A DNA stretch of 15,879 nucleotides from Chlorobiota bacterium (GTDB lineage Bacteria; Bacteroidota; Ignavibacteria; Ignavibacteriales; Ignavibacteriaceae). Position 1 is the stretch's first letter, and each line of letters starts with the position of its first letter. Where the stretch lies: assembly GCA_008363265.1 (NCBI GenBank), contig RHKR01000008.1:1-15879 (forward strand), read 5' to 3'. The translations under genes were made by a program, and so were the position numbers. The notes under the pieces were generated by a model, which was given only the letters and a program-made list of their open reading frames with translations, did not search any database and had not been told where the DNA came from. Shown here one piece after another: positions 1 through 5,890 of the stretch.

Positions 1-1
1 G

Positions 2-220
2 GTGAGGATGTCAATTCATCCAACAATGACAAACGATGAATTGTATCTTATCACAAATGCCATAAAAGAAATTGTAGAAAATATTGACAAATGGCAAAAA
101 GATTATACGTATGACATTCACAAAAATGAATACTTACACAATTCGTCAAACGGAGAAGATAAAAAAAGAGTTAAAAGCTGGTTCGATCTTTCACAGAAAG
201 AATCAATTGAGAAAGACTGA
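2..220 (+). CDS. Class V aminotransferase (cysteine desulfurase/selenocysteine lyase-like), C-terminal fragment
   Basis: The gene is cut by the left edge of the window, so only about the last 72 residues are present. The reading frame is open at the first base, and its GTG at position 2 is best read as an internal valine. The segment 'RMSIHPTMTNDELYLITNAI' resembles the C-terminal small domain of fold-type I, class V PLP-dependent aminotransferases, where an R-x-S-x-H/P motif near the end is followed by a helix of the 'eeid.l..al' type. The last ~30 residues are charged and look like an unstructured tail. The PLP lysine and the rest of the active site lie upstream of the window, so the substrate (cysteine, selenocysteine or other) cannot be assigned. 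Base composition is AT-rich like its right-hand neighbours. Confidence 0.65.
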   Translation: MRMSIHPTMTNDELYLITNAIKEIVENIDKWQKDYTYDIHKNEYLHNSSNGEDKKRVKSWFDLSQKESIEKD

Positions 221-240
221 AGCTTTCCTAAAATATGAAT

Positions 241-389
241 GGGCTAAAGCTCTGTCATTTTAGCTTGATTTCTTTCTCCCCGACCTGCCCGTCTAACCTC
301 GGTGAGCCAGGTGGAAAGGTCGCGGCTAATTGCCACGTCCTTCAGGACGTGGATTATTTGATAAAAACAGAAGTGTATAGGCTTTAGCC
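241..389. repeat. REP-like palindromic intergenic element
   Basis: This is the main content of the 337-base gene-free stretch 221-557. A perfect 8-bp hairpin with a 4-nt loop lies at 333-352 (CCACGTCC / GGACGTGG). It is bracketed by a 9-bp perfect inverted repeat: GGCTAAAGC at 242-250 and GCTTTAGCC at 381-389. A further short inverted pair, CGACCT (281-286) and AGGTCG (317-322), sits inside. Nested palindromes between genes resemble REP/BIME elements mobilised by REP-associated tyrosine transposases (RAYT) in Bacteroidota. No transposase is in the window. It could also act as a terminator for the aminotransferase, but there is no clear U-tract. Confidence 0.45.
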
Positions 390-456
390 AAATACTCAAC
401 ATCTCAAAGTTGTATTTCTTCATTTTAAAATTATATTATTTATTGTATGTTGGAAA

Positions 457-530
457 TAATTTTGGAGTTTATCATTAATAATTTTTATGAGAGAAATAAA
501 TTAGGTTTTGTTTATGCTGAATCATTCAGC
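457..530 (+). promoter_or_regulatory. Candidate promoter and small palindrome upstream of the cytidylate-kinase-like gene
   Basis: TAATTTTG at 457-464 fits the Bacteroidota -7 consensus TAnnTTTG, but no TTG is found at the usual distance upstream, so support is weak. A 6-bp hairpin (GCTGAA at 516-521, TTCAGC at 525-530) lies between it and the start codon and could be an operator or a 5'-UTR structure. The rest of 390-556 is AT-rich with nothing else recognisable. Confidence 0.25.
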
Positions 531-557
531 GCTTAATTTAGAAAGGAGAAAATTTAA

Positions 558-1280
558 ATGGCAATCGGAGTTTACGAAAAAAGCAAACGATATATAGAAT
601 CCAACACACAAAAACCGGATCAGCAAAAACACAAAAAAGGTGTTTATCCGTGTATTACTATCTCTCGTCAGACGGGTGCAGGTTCAAAAGTGGTTTGCGA
701 AAAGTTGATAGAAATAATGGATAATTATTCAGAGTTTGAAGGTGTGAAGTGGGCGTACTTTGATCAAAATCTTATTGAAAGAGTTCTTGAGGATCACCAT
801 CTTCCGCAACAAATTTCAGAATATATGAAAGAAGAAAAGTTTAAGAATATTGATGCTGTTGTTTATGAGATGCTTGGATTGAAACCATCTGAATGGACAA
901 TCGTACACAAAACAACTGAAACTATTTTGCAGCTTGCGCGAATGGGTAATGTTGTGATTGTTGGAAGAGGTGCTCCATTCATTACCGCAAAATTAAAAAA
1001 TGCATTTCATGTCAGACTTATTGCTTCACTTGAGAAAAGAGTTGAGCATATAAAAACATTAATGAACCTGAATGAAAAAGAAGCATTAGCTCATATTAAA
1101 AAGGAAGATGAAGATAGAAAGAAATATCTGAAATCTTATTTCCATGTAGATGTTGACGATCCGTTGCTCTATCATCTGACAATCAATACAGAATTATTAA
1201 CTCACGATGCTGCTGCTCATTTAATTGCGGAAGCTGTTGTGCAAAAGTTCCCGGATTTGTTTCCGCAGTTTGCGCATTGA
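558..1280 (+). CDS. Cytidylate-kinase-like family protein (P-loop kinase)
   Basis: The protein has 240 residues. After a ~28-residue charged N-terminal lead it shows 'CITISRQTGAGSK' (residues 32-44). This matches the 'ITISR..GSGG' nucleotide-binding loop of the cytidylate-kinase-like family (Cytidylate_kin2) rather than a canonical Walker A. Further family hallmarks are 'FDQNLIERV' (~68-76), which follows the loop, and 'VIVGRGAPFI' (~133-142) with conserved Arg137, followed by a helical lid region rich in Arg/Lys (~158-190, 'DEDRKKY'). The family phosphorylates a nucleotide or related small molecule, but its substrate is not established and genuine CMP kinase activity should not be assumed. 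A strong Shine-Dalgarno (GAAAGGAG, 541-548) supports the ATG at 558. It converges on the aldehyde dehydrogenase across a shared terminator. Codon use is AT-rich. Confidence 0.8.
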   Translation: MAIGVYEKSKRYIESNTQKPDQQKHKKGVYPCITISRQTGAGSKVVCEKLIEIMDNYSEFEGVKWAYFDQNLIERVLEDHHLPQQISEYMKEEKFKNIDAVVYEMLGLKPSEWTIVHKTTETILQLARMGNVVIVGRGAPFITAKLKNAFHVRLIASLEKRVEHIKTLMNLNEKEALAHIKKEDEDRKKYLKSYFHVDVDDPLLYHLTINTELLTHDAAAHLIAEAVVQKFPDLFPQFAH

Positions 1281-1285
1281 AGAGG

Positions 1286-1325
1286 TTTAAAGATGACATC
1301 TTTTTAATAAGATGTCATCTTTAAA
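1286..1325. terminator. Bidirectional intrinsic terminator between convergent genes
   Basis: A perfect 15-bp inverted repeat (1286-1300 and 1311-1325) encloses a 10-nt loop that contains a T5 run. The arms begin with TTTAAAG and end with CTTTAAA, so A/T tracts lie on both sides and the hairpin can act in both directions. It lies between the cytidylate-kinase-like gene (stop at 1280) and the aldehyde dehydrogenase gene (stop at 1328), exactly where a shared terminator is expected. Confidence 0.8.
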
Positions 1326-1327
1326 AG

Positions 1328-2920
1328 TCACTTAAACTCTTCAATTATTTTTTTAATCTCTACCTCAGAAATTCCTGTTCCGTAAGTAATTGGTTTGGTT
1401 GGTTCTAATTTCTCTTCGGTTGGTTTTTCTTTTTCAGAGTAAGTGTAAACATCTTTTAACGGAAGATTACCTGCACGTTCACGAAGTCTCTCTTCAATTT
1501 CTTTTATGAACCAATCTTTTCCACCTTTGTATTTCTGAACTTCGAACTTAACTACACTTTTTCCTTTATTGATTGGATTAGTTTCAAAAGCAAGCGATTT
1601 AATATTCAGAAGATGTTTTGCACTAACATTATCTGAAATAATTGAACCACCCCAGGTTCCAGGTCCGAGTGTCATTGAAGGTTCAAGTGCTGTTGTGTAA
1701 CCAACCGCACCGATTGATGCAACTGTATTGACCAGAATTCTGAATGCCGGTTTCTCGAGTGCAAATTTCATTATTATCGGTTCATCATTGGAATGGATTA
1801 CAAGTGTATGTCCGATTCCACCAAACTGCAGAAGATCAATACAACGATGACATCCTTCAAGCCAGCCATCAGCAATATAAAAAGATAATATTGGCGAAAG
1901 TTTTTCTATGGACAGCGGTTCTTTCTTACCAACTTCATAACAAGTTGCGATTAATACTTGTGTGTTCTCAGGAACTTCAAACCCTGCATACTTGGCAATA
2001 AACTTGGCAGGCTTTCCAACTATTTCAGGATTGATATGAAGATTTGTCTGTACTGCTTTTGTAAGTTTTTCTTTTTCTTCTGCATTAACAAAATAGCAGC
2101 CTTGTGCAATTGCTTCTTCAATAACTTTTTCTTTTAACGGAAGATCAACAATCATTGATTGTTCGGATGAACACAAAGTTCCGTTGTCGAAAGTTGTTCC
2201 GTAAACAATATCGGCAACAGCTTTTCGATAATCAGCAGTTCGTTCAATGAATGCAGGAACATTGCCAGGTCCGACTCCGTACGCAGGTTTGCCTGAACTA
2301 TAAGCTGATTTTACCATCTGAGAACTTCCTGTTGCTAGAATAACAGAAATATTTTTATCGTGCATCAATGCATCTGTTCCTTCAATCGTCGGCTCACTCA
2401 TACATTGAATTAATCCTTTTGGTGTACCGACTTTTTCAGCAGCATCAGATAAAATCTTTAACGCTTCAATCGTACACTTTGCAGTTTTAGGATGTGGACT
2501 TGCAACGATTGCATTTCTGCTCTTCAAAGAAATTAATGCTTTGAACATTGCAGTTGAGGTTGGATTTGTAGAAGGAACAAGTGCACACACAACTCCCATC
2601 GGTTCTGCAATTTTTAAAACTTTTCCGTTTGCTTCCTCTGAAACTATACCGACTGTTTTTAAATTCTTTATCGACTCGTAAACATTCTTTGTTGCAAATT
2701 GATTTTTGATAATCTTGTCTTCAAATTTTCCAAAACCGCTTTCATCGCAAGCCATCTTTGCAAGTTTTTCCGATGCAGAATAACCAGCTTCTGCCATAGC
2801 TTTTACAATTTTATCAACTTGCTGTTGTGAGAAGTGTTTGTATTCAAGCTGCGCTTCTTTGGCTTTTGCAGCCAGGCTGCGGGCTTCCTGGATTGAAAGT
2901 AAATCTTTGTCAAGTATCAT
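1328..2920 (-). CDS. CoA-acylating aldehyde dehydrogenase (acetaldehyde dehydrogenase-like)
   Basis: The protein has 530 residues. It belongs to the aldehyde dehydrogenase superfamily, in the CoA-acylating branch (EutE/PduP/SauS and the N-terminal half of AdhE). This branch converts an aldehyde plus CoA and NAD+ to acyl-CoA and NADH, or the reverse. The cofactor domain shows 'VPSTNPTSTAMFKAL' (~115-129) and 'ILATGSSQMVKSAYSSGKP' (~194-212). The catalytic cysteine is Cys250 in 'FDNGTLCSSEQS'. 'GAVGYTTALEPSMTLGPGTWGGS' spans ~404-426. The core ends near residue 490; a Pro/Glu/Lys-rich linker (~497-511) then leads to a short amphipathic helix (~516-530), an extension that ordinary acetaldehyde dehydrogenases lack. 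The ATG is preceded by AAGGAA and a clear Bacteroidota-type promoter, so the gene is probably transcribed alone. The aldehyde substrate cannot be decided from sequence. Confidence 0.85.
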   Translation of the reverse strand: MILDKDLLSIQEARSLAAKAKEAQLEYKHFSQQQVDKIVKAMAEAGYSASEKLAKMACDESGFGKFEDKIIKNQFATKNVYESIKNLKTVGIVSEEANGKVLKIAEPMGVVCALVPSTNPTSTAMFKALISLKSRNAIVASPHPKTAKCTIEALKILSDAAEKVGTPKGLIQCMSEPTIEGTDALMHDKNISVILATGSSQMVKSAYSSGKPAYGVGPGNVPAFIERTADYRKAVADIVYGTTFDNGTLCSSEQSMIVDLPLKEKVIEEAIAQGCYFVNAEEKEKLTKAVQTNLHINPEIVGKPAKFIAKYAGFEVPENTQVLIATCYEVGKKEPLSIEKLSPILSFYIADGWLEGCHRCIDLLQFGGIGHTLVIHSNDEPIIMKFALEKPAFRILVNTVASIGAVGYTTALEPSMTLGPGTWGGSIISDNVSAKHLLNIKSLAFETNPINKGKSVVKFEVQKYKGGKDWFIKEIEERLRERAGNLPLKDVYTYSEKEKPTEEKLEPTKPITYGTGISEVEIKKIIEEFK

Positions 2921-2944
2921 TTTATTCCTTGTGAATGGTCAGGG

Positions 2945-2975
2945 CAAATATATTTATGAAAGTGGAGAGATTCAA
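2945..2975 (-). promoter_or_regulatory. Bacteroidota-type promoter of the aldehyde dehydrogenase gene
   Basis: On the minus strand, TTG (2975-2973), a 20-nt spacer and TATATTTG (2952-2945) match the known Bacteroidota sigma-A consensus TTG-N~19-TAnnTTTG exactly. Transcription would start near 2938-2940. That leaves a leader of about 20 nt containing the AAGGAA ribosome-binding site directly before the ATG at 2920. Confidence 0.65.
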
Positions 2976-2986
2976 TTGGTTCGGAG

Positions 2987-3028
2987 GTAATCAGTGATTG
3001 GTAATCAGTAATCAGTAATCGGTAATAT
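2987..3028. repeat. Heptamer tandem array, left flank of the four-helix-bundle pseudogene
   Basis: Six consecutive 7-nt units: GTAATCA, GTGATTG, GTAATCA, GTAATCA, GTAATCG, GTAATAT. It is the mirror image of the array at 3470-3497, so the two flank the pseudogene in opposite orientation. Confidence 0.75.
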
Positions 3029-3064
3029 GTGTTTAGTTAATATTAATTTTGACTTTTGTAAGTA

Positions 3065-3446
3065 TTAAGTAATAAAATCTTTACAAAATAAATTCGATTT
3101 GTTAATCATTCCATTTAACATTTTCCCTACTGTTTCACTTTTATTCAACAGATTATCAAGTGTAGGTTTATCTAAATAATTACAATCGAATGCAGTTTCC
3201 AGCCAATGCTGTGTTTATTGTTGTTCACCATCTGCATCTGTTAATTTGCTCGTGAAGTGTTTTTCATATCTCCTTTTAGCCCAGGCTTATTTGAGCACCA
3301 ATTGAGCGTGAAGACCGTCTCACATGATCTGTAAGTGAATATGTTTCTTCCTTCGGAAAAATTTTCGATAATAAGAAAATATCTCTTGATAACTCACGGG
3401 CTAATTTATACACATCTAACTCTCTGAAACTTTTTACATAAGTCAT
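3065..3446 (-). pseudogene. Four-helix-bundle (S23 / 23S rRNA intervening-sequence-like) protein, inactivated
   Basis: Reading from the ATG at 3446 (GGAGG Shine-Dalgarno at 3455-3451), the frame gives 'FRELDVYKLARELSRDIF', then 'YSLTDHVRRSSRSIGAQI', the hallmark N-terminal half of the four-helix-bundle family, followed by a stop. From about 3286 a second frame resumes with 'AWAKRRYEKHFTSKLTDADG', exactly the next part of the family, then 'TQHWLETAFDCNYLD' and a natural end at 3065. Compared with the usual '...IAEAWGKRRYE...' about 5 nt are missing near 3287. A second lesion is an in-frame TAA (3217-3215) where the family usually has Glu ('EQQETQHWLE'). The total corresponds to ~129 codons, normal for the family. 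Family function is poorly defined. The gene is flanked by inverted heptamer arrays. Confidence 0.85.
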
Positions 3447-3469
3447 TTTGCCTCCACTATTATAAATAC

Positions 3470-3497
3470 TGATTACCGATTACTGGTCACTGTTTAC
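3470..3497. repeat. Heptamer tandem array, right flank of the four-helix-bundle pseudogene
   Basis: Four 7-nt units on the plus strand: TGATTAC, CGATTAC, TGGTCAC, TGTTTAC. Read on the minus strand these are the GTAATCA/GTAATCG-type units of 2987-3028. The stretch 3472-3485 is a perfect 14-bp inverted match to 3013-3026. The array ends just before the stop codon of the LytTR regulator (3508-3506). Confidence 0.75.
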
Positions 3498-3505
3498 TAC
3501 TGTAA

Positions 3506-4042
3506 TTAAAGTGTGTTTCTCAGCTTTGTCAATCCTGTCTTACTAACGGGAAGCTGTTTACTGTTCTTCAGAATAATTTGGTAGGATTCTTTTCCGGTTT
3601 GTTCAAGGTGCTGAATAAAATCAACATTGATGATATATGAACGATGAATTCTTATAAAATTATTTTCATTAAGATGGTTCTCGAAATATTTCATCGTCTT
3701 TTGTTTGAGGAATCTTCCCTGATCGCAGTTTATCATCACATAATCGTCCTGAGCTTCCAGCCATTTTATTGTTTCCACAGGAATGATTGAGATTTTTGAA
3801 CCTTCTTTAATAACAACTCTTTCAAGATACTCTATCTTTTCATCTTTATAATCAATAATATTTTTAATTACAGTATCGTGTTCAAATTTATCCTGCAGGA
3901 AATTTAAAGATTTTTTTAGTGCATCATTAAAACGTTCTTCAGAAAAAGGTTTGAGCAGATAATCTGCTGCACTCACTTCAAATGCTTTGATTGCATAATG
4001 ATCGAAAGCAGTTGTGAAAATTATTACGGGTGGTTCTTCGAG
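3506..4042 (-). pseudogene. LytTR-family response regulator, 5'-truncated at the compositional junction
   Basis: The C-terminal ~105 residues form a LytTR DNA-binding domain ('VETIKWLEAQDDYVMINC', 'MKYFENHL', 'FIRIHRSYIINVDFIQHLE', 'LPVSKTGLTKLRNTL'). Before it lies the second half of a receiver domain: 'EEPPVIIFTTAFDHYAIKAF' and 'DYLLKPF', containing the conserved Thr and the switch Lys. The open frame continues leftward in the gene (beyond 4042), but its translation stops resembling a receiver. The phosphoacceptor Asp and the acidic N-terminal patch are absent, and no usable start precedes the GTG at 3976. The homologous part ends near 4040, where base composition changes and a TonB-receptor fragment begins on the other strand. 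As it stands the product could not be phosphorylated. The intact gene would be a two-component regulator, usually paired with a LytS/AlgZ-type histidine kinase; none is visible here. Confidence 0.85.
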
Positions 4043-4048
4043 AAGTTC
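4034..4048. other. Probable junction of two unrelated DNA segments
   Basis: The minus-strand receiver-domain homology runs up to 'EEPP' (4028-4039). The plus-strand TonB-receptor homology begins at about 'EKFTLITYIDVQ' (from 4040). Both genes are truncated at the same spot, in opposite orientation, and G+C content rises sharply to the right. The exact base cannot be fixed by eye, because both readings remain plausible over a few codons. Confidence 0.7.
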
Positions 4049-4192
4049 ACGCTCATCACCTATATCGATGTTCAGAATGTTTACAACAGGAAGAATGTCT
4101 TCGCCTACCGCTGGGACAGACGCGAAAAACGCGAGGACGGCGGAGGAAACATTGGGGTTCTGCCTTCGATAGGAGTTAGTTTAGAGTTCTGA
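4040..4192 (+). pseudogene. TonB-dependent outer-membrane receptor, C-terminal fragment
   Basis: About 50 residues read 'KFTLITYIDVQNVYNRKN', then 'VFAYRWDRREKREDGG' and 'IGVLPSIGVSLEF' to a TGA at 4192. This is the typical end of TonB-dependent receptor barrels in Bacteroidota: the 'Y.D.QN.YNRKN' strand and a final 'LP..G.S.EF' strand ending in aromatic Phe, the signal recognised by the BAM machinery. Codons are G+C-rich, like the DNA to the right. Upstream of 4040 the frame runs into the antisense of the LytTR gene and loses all similarity, so the signal sequence, plug domain and almost all strands are missing. It cannot be functional as written; in the source genome it is probably the end of a ~700-1000-residue gene. 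Confidence 0.75.
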
Positions 4193-4227
4193 GCGATGAG
4201 CTATTAGCTATTAGTTATTAGCGATTA
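4193..4227. repeat. Heptamer tandem array directly after the receptor stop codon
   Basis: Five 7-nt units, starting immediately after the TGA at 4190-4192: GCGATGA, GCTATTA, GCTATTA, GTTATTA, GCGATTA. The unit sequence differs from the arrays at 2987 and 3470, but the period is the same. Confidence 0.7.
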
Positions 4228-4232
4228 TTTAA

Positions 4233-4339
4233 AAGTTACACGGATTTCACAGATTATGCACGCCTGCCCCTTCGGGGGATTACACGGATTTTTATTCATC
4301 TGTGAAATCTGTGTTGAATCCGTTGAATCCGTGTAACTT
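4233..4339. repeat. Long interrupted inverted repeat (palindromic intergenic element)
   Basis: AAGTTACACGG (4233-4243) pairs with CCGTGTAACTT (4329-4339), and GATTTCACAGAT (4243-4254) pairs with ATCTGTGAAATC (4298-4309). Together they form a stem of about 22 bp interrupted by one insertion in the right arm (4310-4328). TTACACGGATTT recurs as a direct repeat (4236-4247 and 4280-4291), and TTGAATCCG occurs twice near 4314-4330. A CCCC-TTCG-GGGG hairpin (4267-4278) sits in the loop. It lies between convergent reading frames and may double as a terminator. The following stretch (4350-4380) carries G+C-rich GCGGCCTTCGCGGCC-type sequence. Confidence 0.6.
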
Positions 4340-4386
4340 ATTTAAATCCCTCTTTGCGGCCTTCGCGGCCTCTGCGGTTTGAATTT

Positions 4387-4421
4387 TCAGCCTTCATCCT
4401 TCAGCCTTCATCCTTCAGCCC
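4387..4421. repeat. Heptamer tandem array abutting the geranylgeranyl reductase stop codon
   Basis: Five 7-nt units alternate regularly: TCAGCCT, TCATCCT, TCAGCCT, TCATCCT, TCAGCCC. It can also be read as a 14-nt unit repeated. The array ends exactly at the base before the reductase stop codon (4424-4422). Confidence 0.75.
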
Positions 4422-5585
4422 TTATAAAAACACCTTCGCCACATCGATCAACAACCCCGGATTATGAAGAAGCGCGGTTCTGAAGAGGGAGCCGAGGGTG
4501 CGTTTGTCGTTGGGGACTTTAGCGAATGAATGGGCGATCGAGTTGAATTTTTCGTCGGAGAAATTGTAGATGCCGTTCTTGATCCGGTCGAAGGTTTCGT
4601 GGCGTTTGCCGAGGCGGTCGGCCCAGGCTTTGTCGTAGGTGAGGAGGTGTTCCGGCTCTTTCATCCTGATCGATTCAGCGGCTATTCGCCCGCCGATGCT
4701 TCCGCCGATCATGCCTGATGCAATTCCGCCGCCGGAGAGGGGGTTAACCTGCCGGGCGGCATCGCCGACAAGGATTATTCCAGGGGCTGATATCTTTTCG
4801 AGCGTGATGCTGCACGGCACACCACCCGCGATCGAGGTAAGGATTGCCGCGTCGGGATATGTCCGCTCCATGAACTCGGTTAAATACTGAAGTGCCGATT
4901 TCTTCTTGCCGATCAGTCCGCTGATACCCAGCCCAACATTGGCGGAAGTGCTCCCTTTCGAGAAGACCCACAGGTACCCCTGTGGAGCCGCGTTGCTTCC
5001 GAAGTGGAAGTAGATGGTATTCGGATCAACCTCAATGCCCGAGATGGTGTACTGGGTGGCTGATTCCATATCGCGGAAATCGATGTGAGTCTTTATCCCC
5101 GCCCAGCGGCCCACCCGTGACTCGACGCCATCGGCCGCGATAACCACCCCCGCACTGACCTCGTGCTGCTCGCCGCGGAACTCATACTTAACGCCTGCGA
5201 CGGCATCGCCATCGAAAAGGAGTCCGTTGACATAAGCGCGGGTGAGTATCTCAGTGCCGGCTTGAGCGGCTGTCTTCGCGAGTTCGTAATCGAAAATGCG
5301 GCGCTCAAGGACGAAACCCTCCTCCGGGAGCGGTAACACCACTTCAGTACCGTCGGGGGCGTTCATCGAAAATTTTGTAATGTGCGAGGCGATGAACTTT
5401 TCATCGGGTGTGATGAACTCTTCTATCCCCTTCCGGCTGACGGCTTCACCGCAGCGAACGGGATAGCCGATATCACGGTCTTTCTCGAGCATGAGCACGG
5501 AAACACCCTGCTCAGCCGCGAAACGCGCCGCCATCGAGCCGGCAGGACCTCCGCCTACAACCACCACATCGTAATAATTTTTCAT
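4422..5585 (-). CDS. Geranylgeranyl reductase family FAD-dependent oxidoreductase
   Basis: The protein has 387 residues and belongs to the p-hydroxybenzoate-hydroxylase-like flavoprotein superfamily, geranylgeranyl reductase branch. Members saturate isoprenoid double bonds in archaeal lipids, chlorophyll side chains or menaquinone tails. The N-terminal FAD Rossmann motif is 'VVVVGGGPAGSMAA' (7-20). 'GYPVRCGEAVS' (40-50) holds the family's conserved P-x-x-C-G-E element with Cys45. 'VVIAADGVESRVGRWAG' (147-163) and 'GIILVGDAARQVNPLSGGGI' (269-288) are the second and third FAD-binding motifs. The start is set at the ATG at 5585-5583 (GAGGAAATAATG); a longer frame upstream is overlap with the ferredoxin. 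The ATG overlaps the ferredoxin stop (TAATG), so the two are translationally coupled and the ferredoxin is the likely electron donor. In a bacterium a quinone-tail or other polyprenyl substrate is most plausible; this is inference. Confidence 0.88.
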   Translation of the reverse strand: MKNYYDVVVVGGGPAGSMAARFAAEQGVSVLMLEKDRDIGYPVRCGEAVSRKGIEEFITPDEKFIASHITKFSMNAPDGTEVVLPLPEEGFVLERRIFDYELAKTAAQAGTEILTRAYVNGLLFDGDAVAGVKYEFRGEQHEVSAGVVIAADGVESRVGRWAGIKTHIDFRDMESATQYTISGIEVDPNTIYFHFGSNAAPQGYLWVFSKGSTSANVGLGISGLIGKKKSALQYLTEFMERTYPDAAILTSIAGGVPCSITLEKISAPGIILVGDAARQVNPLSGGGIASGMIGGSIGGRIAAESIRMKEPEHLLTYDKAWADRLGKRHETFDRIKNGIYNFSDEKFNSIAHSFAKVPNDKRTLGSLFRTALLHNPGLLIDVAKVFL

Positions 5586-5812
5586 TATTTCCTCACCCCT
5601 TCCTTGTTGAACTTGATCACCTCGATGGGACAGCTCCACACACACTTGGCGCAGTTCGTGCAGCGCTCATCGATGATGAATATCTCGGCTTCCTTTAGTT
5701 CTATCGCGTCTTCAGGGCATACGCCCACGCAGCACCCGCAGAAGTCGCACTTGTCGGGGAGGATATCAATGAGCAGCTTGCCCGTTTTTGCTTGTCTAAA
5801 ATCGTTGATCAT
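5585..5812 (-). CDS. Dicluster 4Fe-4S ferredoxin
   Basis: A 75-residue soluble protein with two perfect [4Fe-4S] motifs, 'CDFCGCCVGVCP' (Cys22, 25, 28, 32) and 'CTNCAKCVWSCP' (Cys51, 54, 57, 61). The Pro after each fourth Cys and the ~18-residue spacing are typical of 2[4Fe-4S] bacterial ferredoxins. Its TAA shares a base with the ATG of the reductase downstream, so the two are almost certainly one operon, with the ferredoxin supplying low-potential electrons to the flavoprotein. No good Shine-Dalgarno precedes the ATG at 5812, and the upstream DNA is filled with heptamer repeats, so the promoter is not obvious. Confidence 0.92.
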   Translation of the reverse strand: MINDFRQAKTGKLLIDILPDKCDFCGCCVGVCPEDAIELKEAEIFIIDERCTNCAKCVWSCPIEVIKFNKEGVRK

Positions 5813-5833
5813 ATCAATTTTTTATCAGGAAGA

Positions 5834-5861
5834 AGGTATTAGGTATTAGGTATTAGGTATT
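5834..5861. repeat. Heptamer tandem array (AGGTATT)x4
   Basis: Four perfect copies of AGGTATT followed by a T7 run, located 22 nt upstream of the ferredoxin start and therefore in its 5' region. Copy-number change here could alter promoter spacing or leader length. Confidence 0.85.
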
Positions 5862-5890
5862 ATTTTTTTAGAGTTCAAGATCACTTAACT

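Noticed and set aside
558..1280. True cytidylate kinase (cmk)
   Set aside because: The N-terminal loop and overall layout fit the cytidylate-kinase-like family of unknown substrate, not Cmk proper, so no gene symbol is given.
2987..3028. Possible CRISPR-like repeats
   Set aside because: Units are 7 nt with no unique spacers, so these are short tandem repeats; no cas genes are present.
3998..4192. A 64-codon small gene starting at the ATG at 3998
   Set aside because: Its first ~14 codons are simply antisense to the LytTR receiver domain; only the part after ~4040 shows TonB-receptor similarity, so it is a truncated fragment rather than a small gene.
5382..5849. 155-codon plus-strand open frame across the reductase and ferredoxin genes
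   Set aside because: Antisense to two strongly supported genes and running into the AGGTATT heptamer array; its composition reflects the complementary codons.
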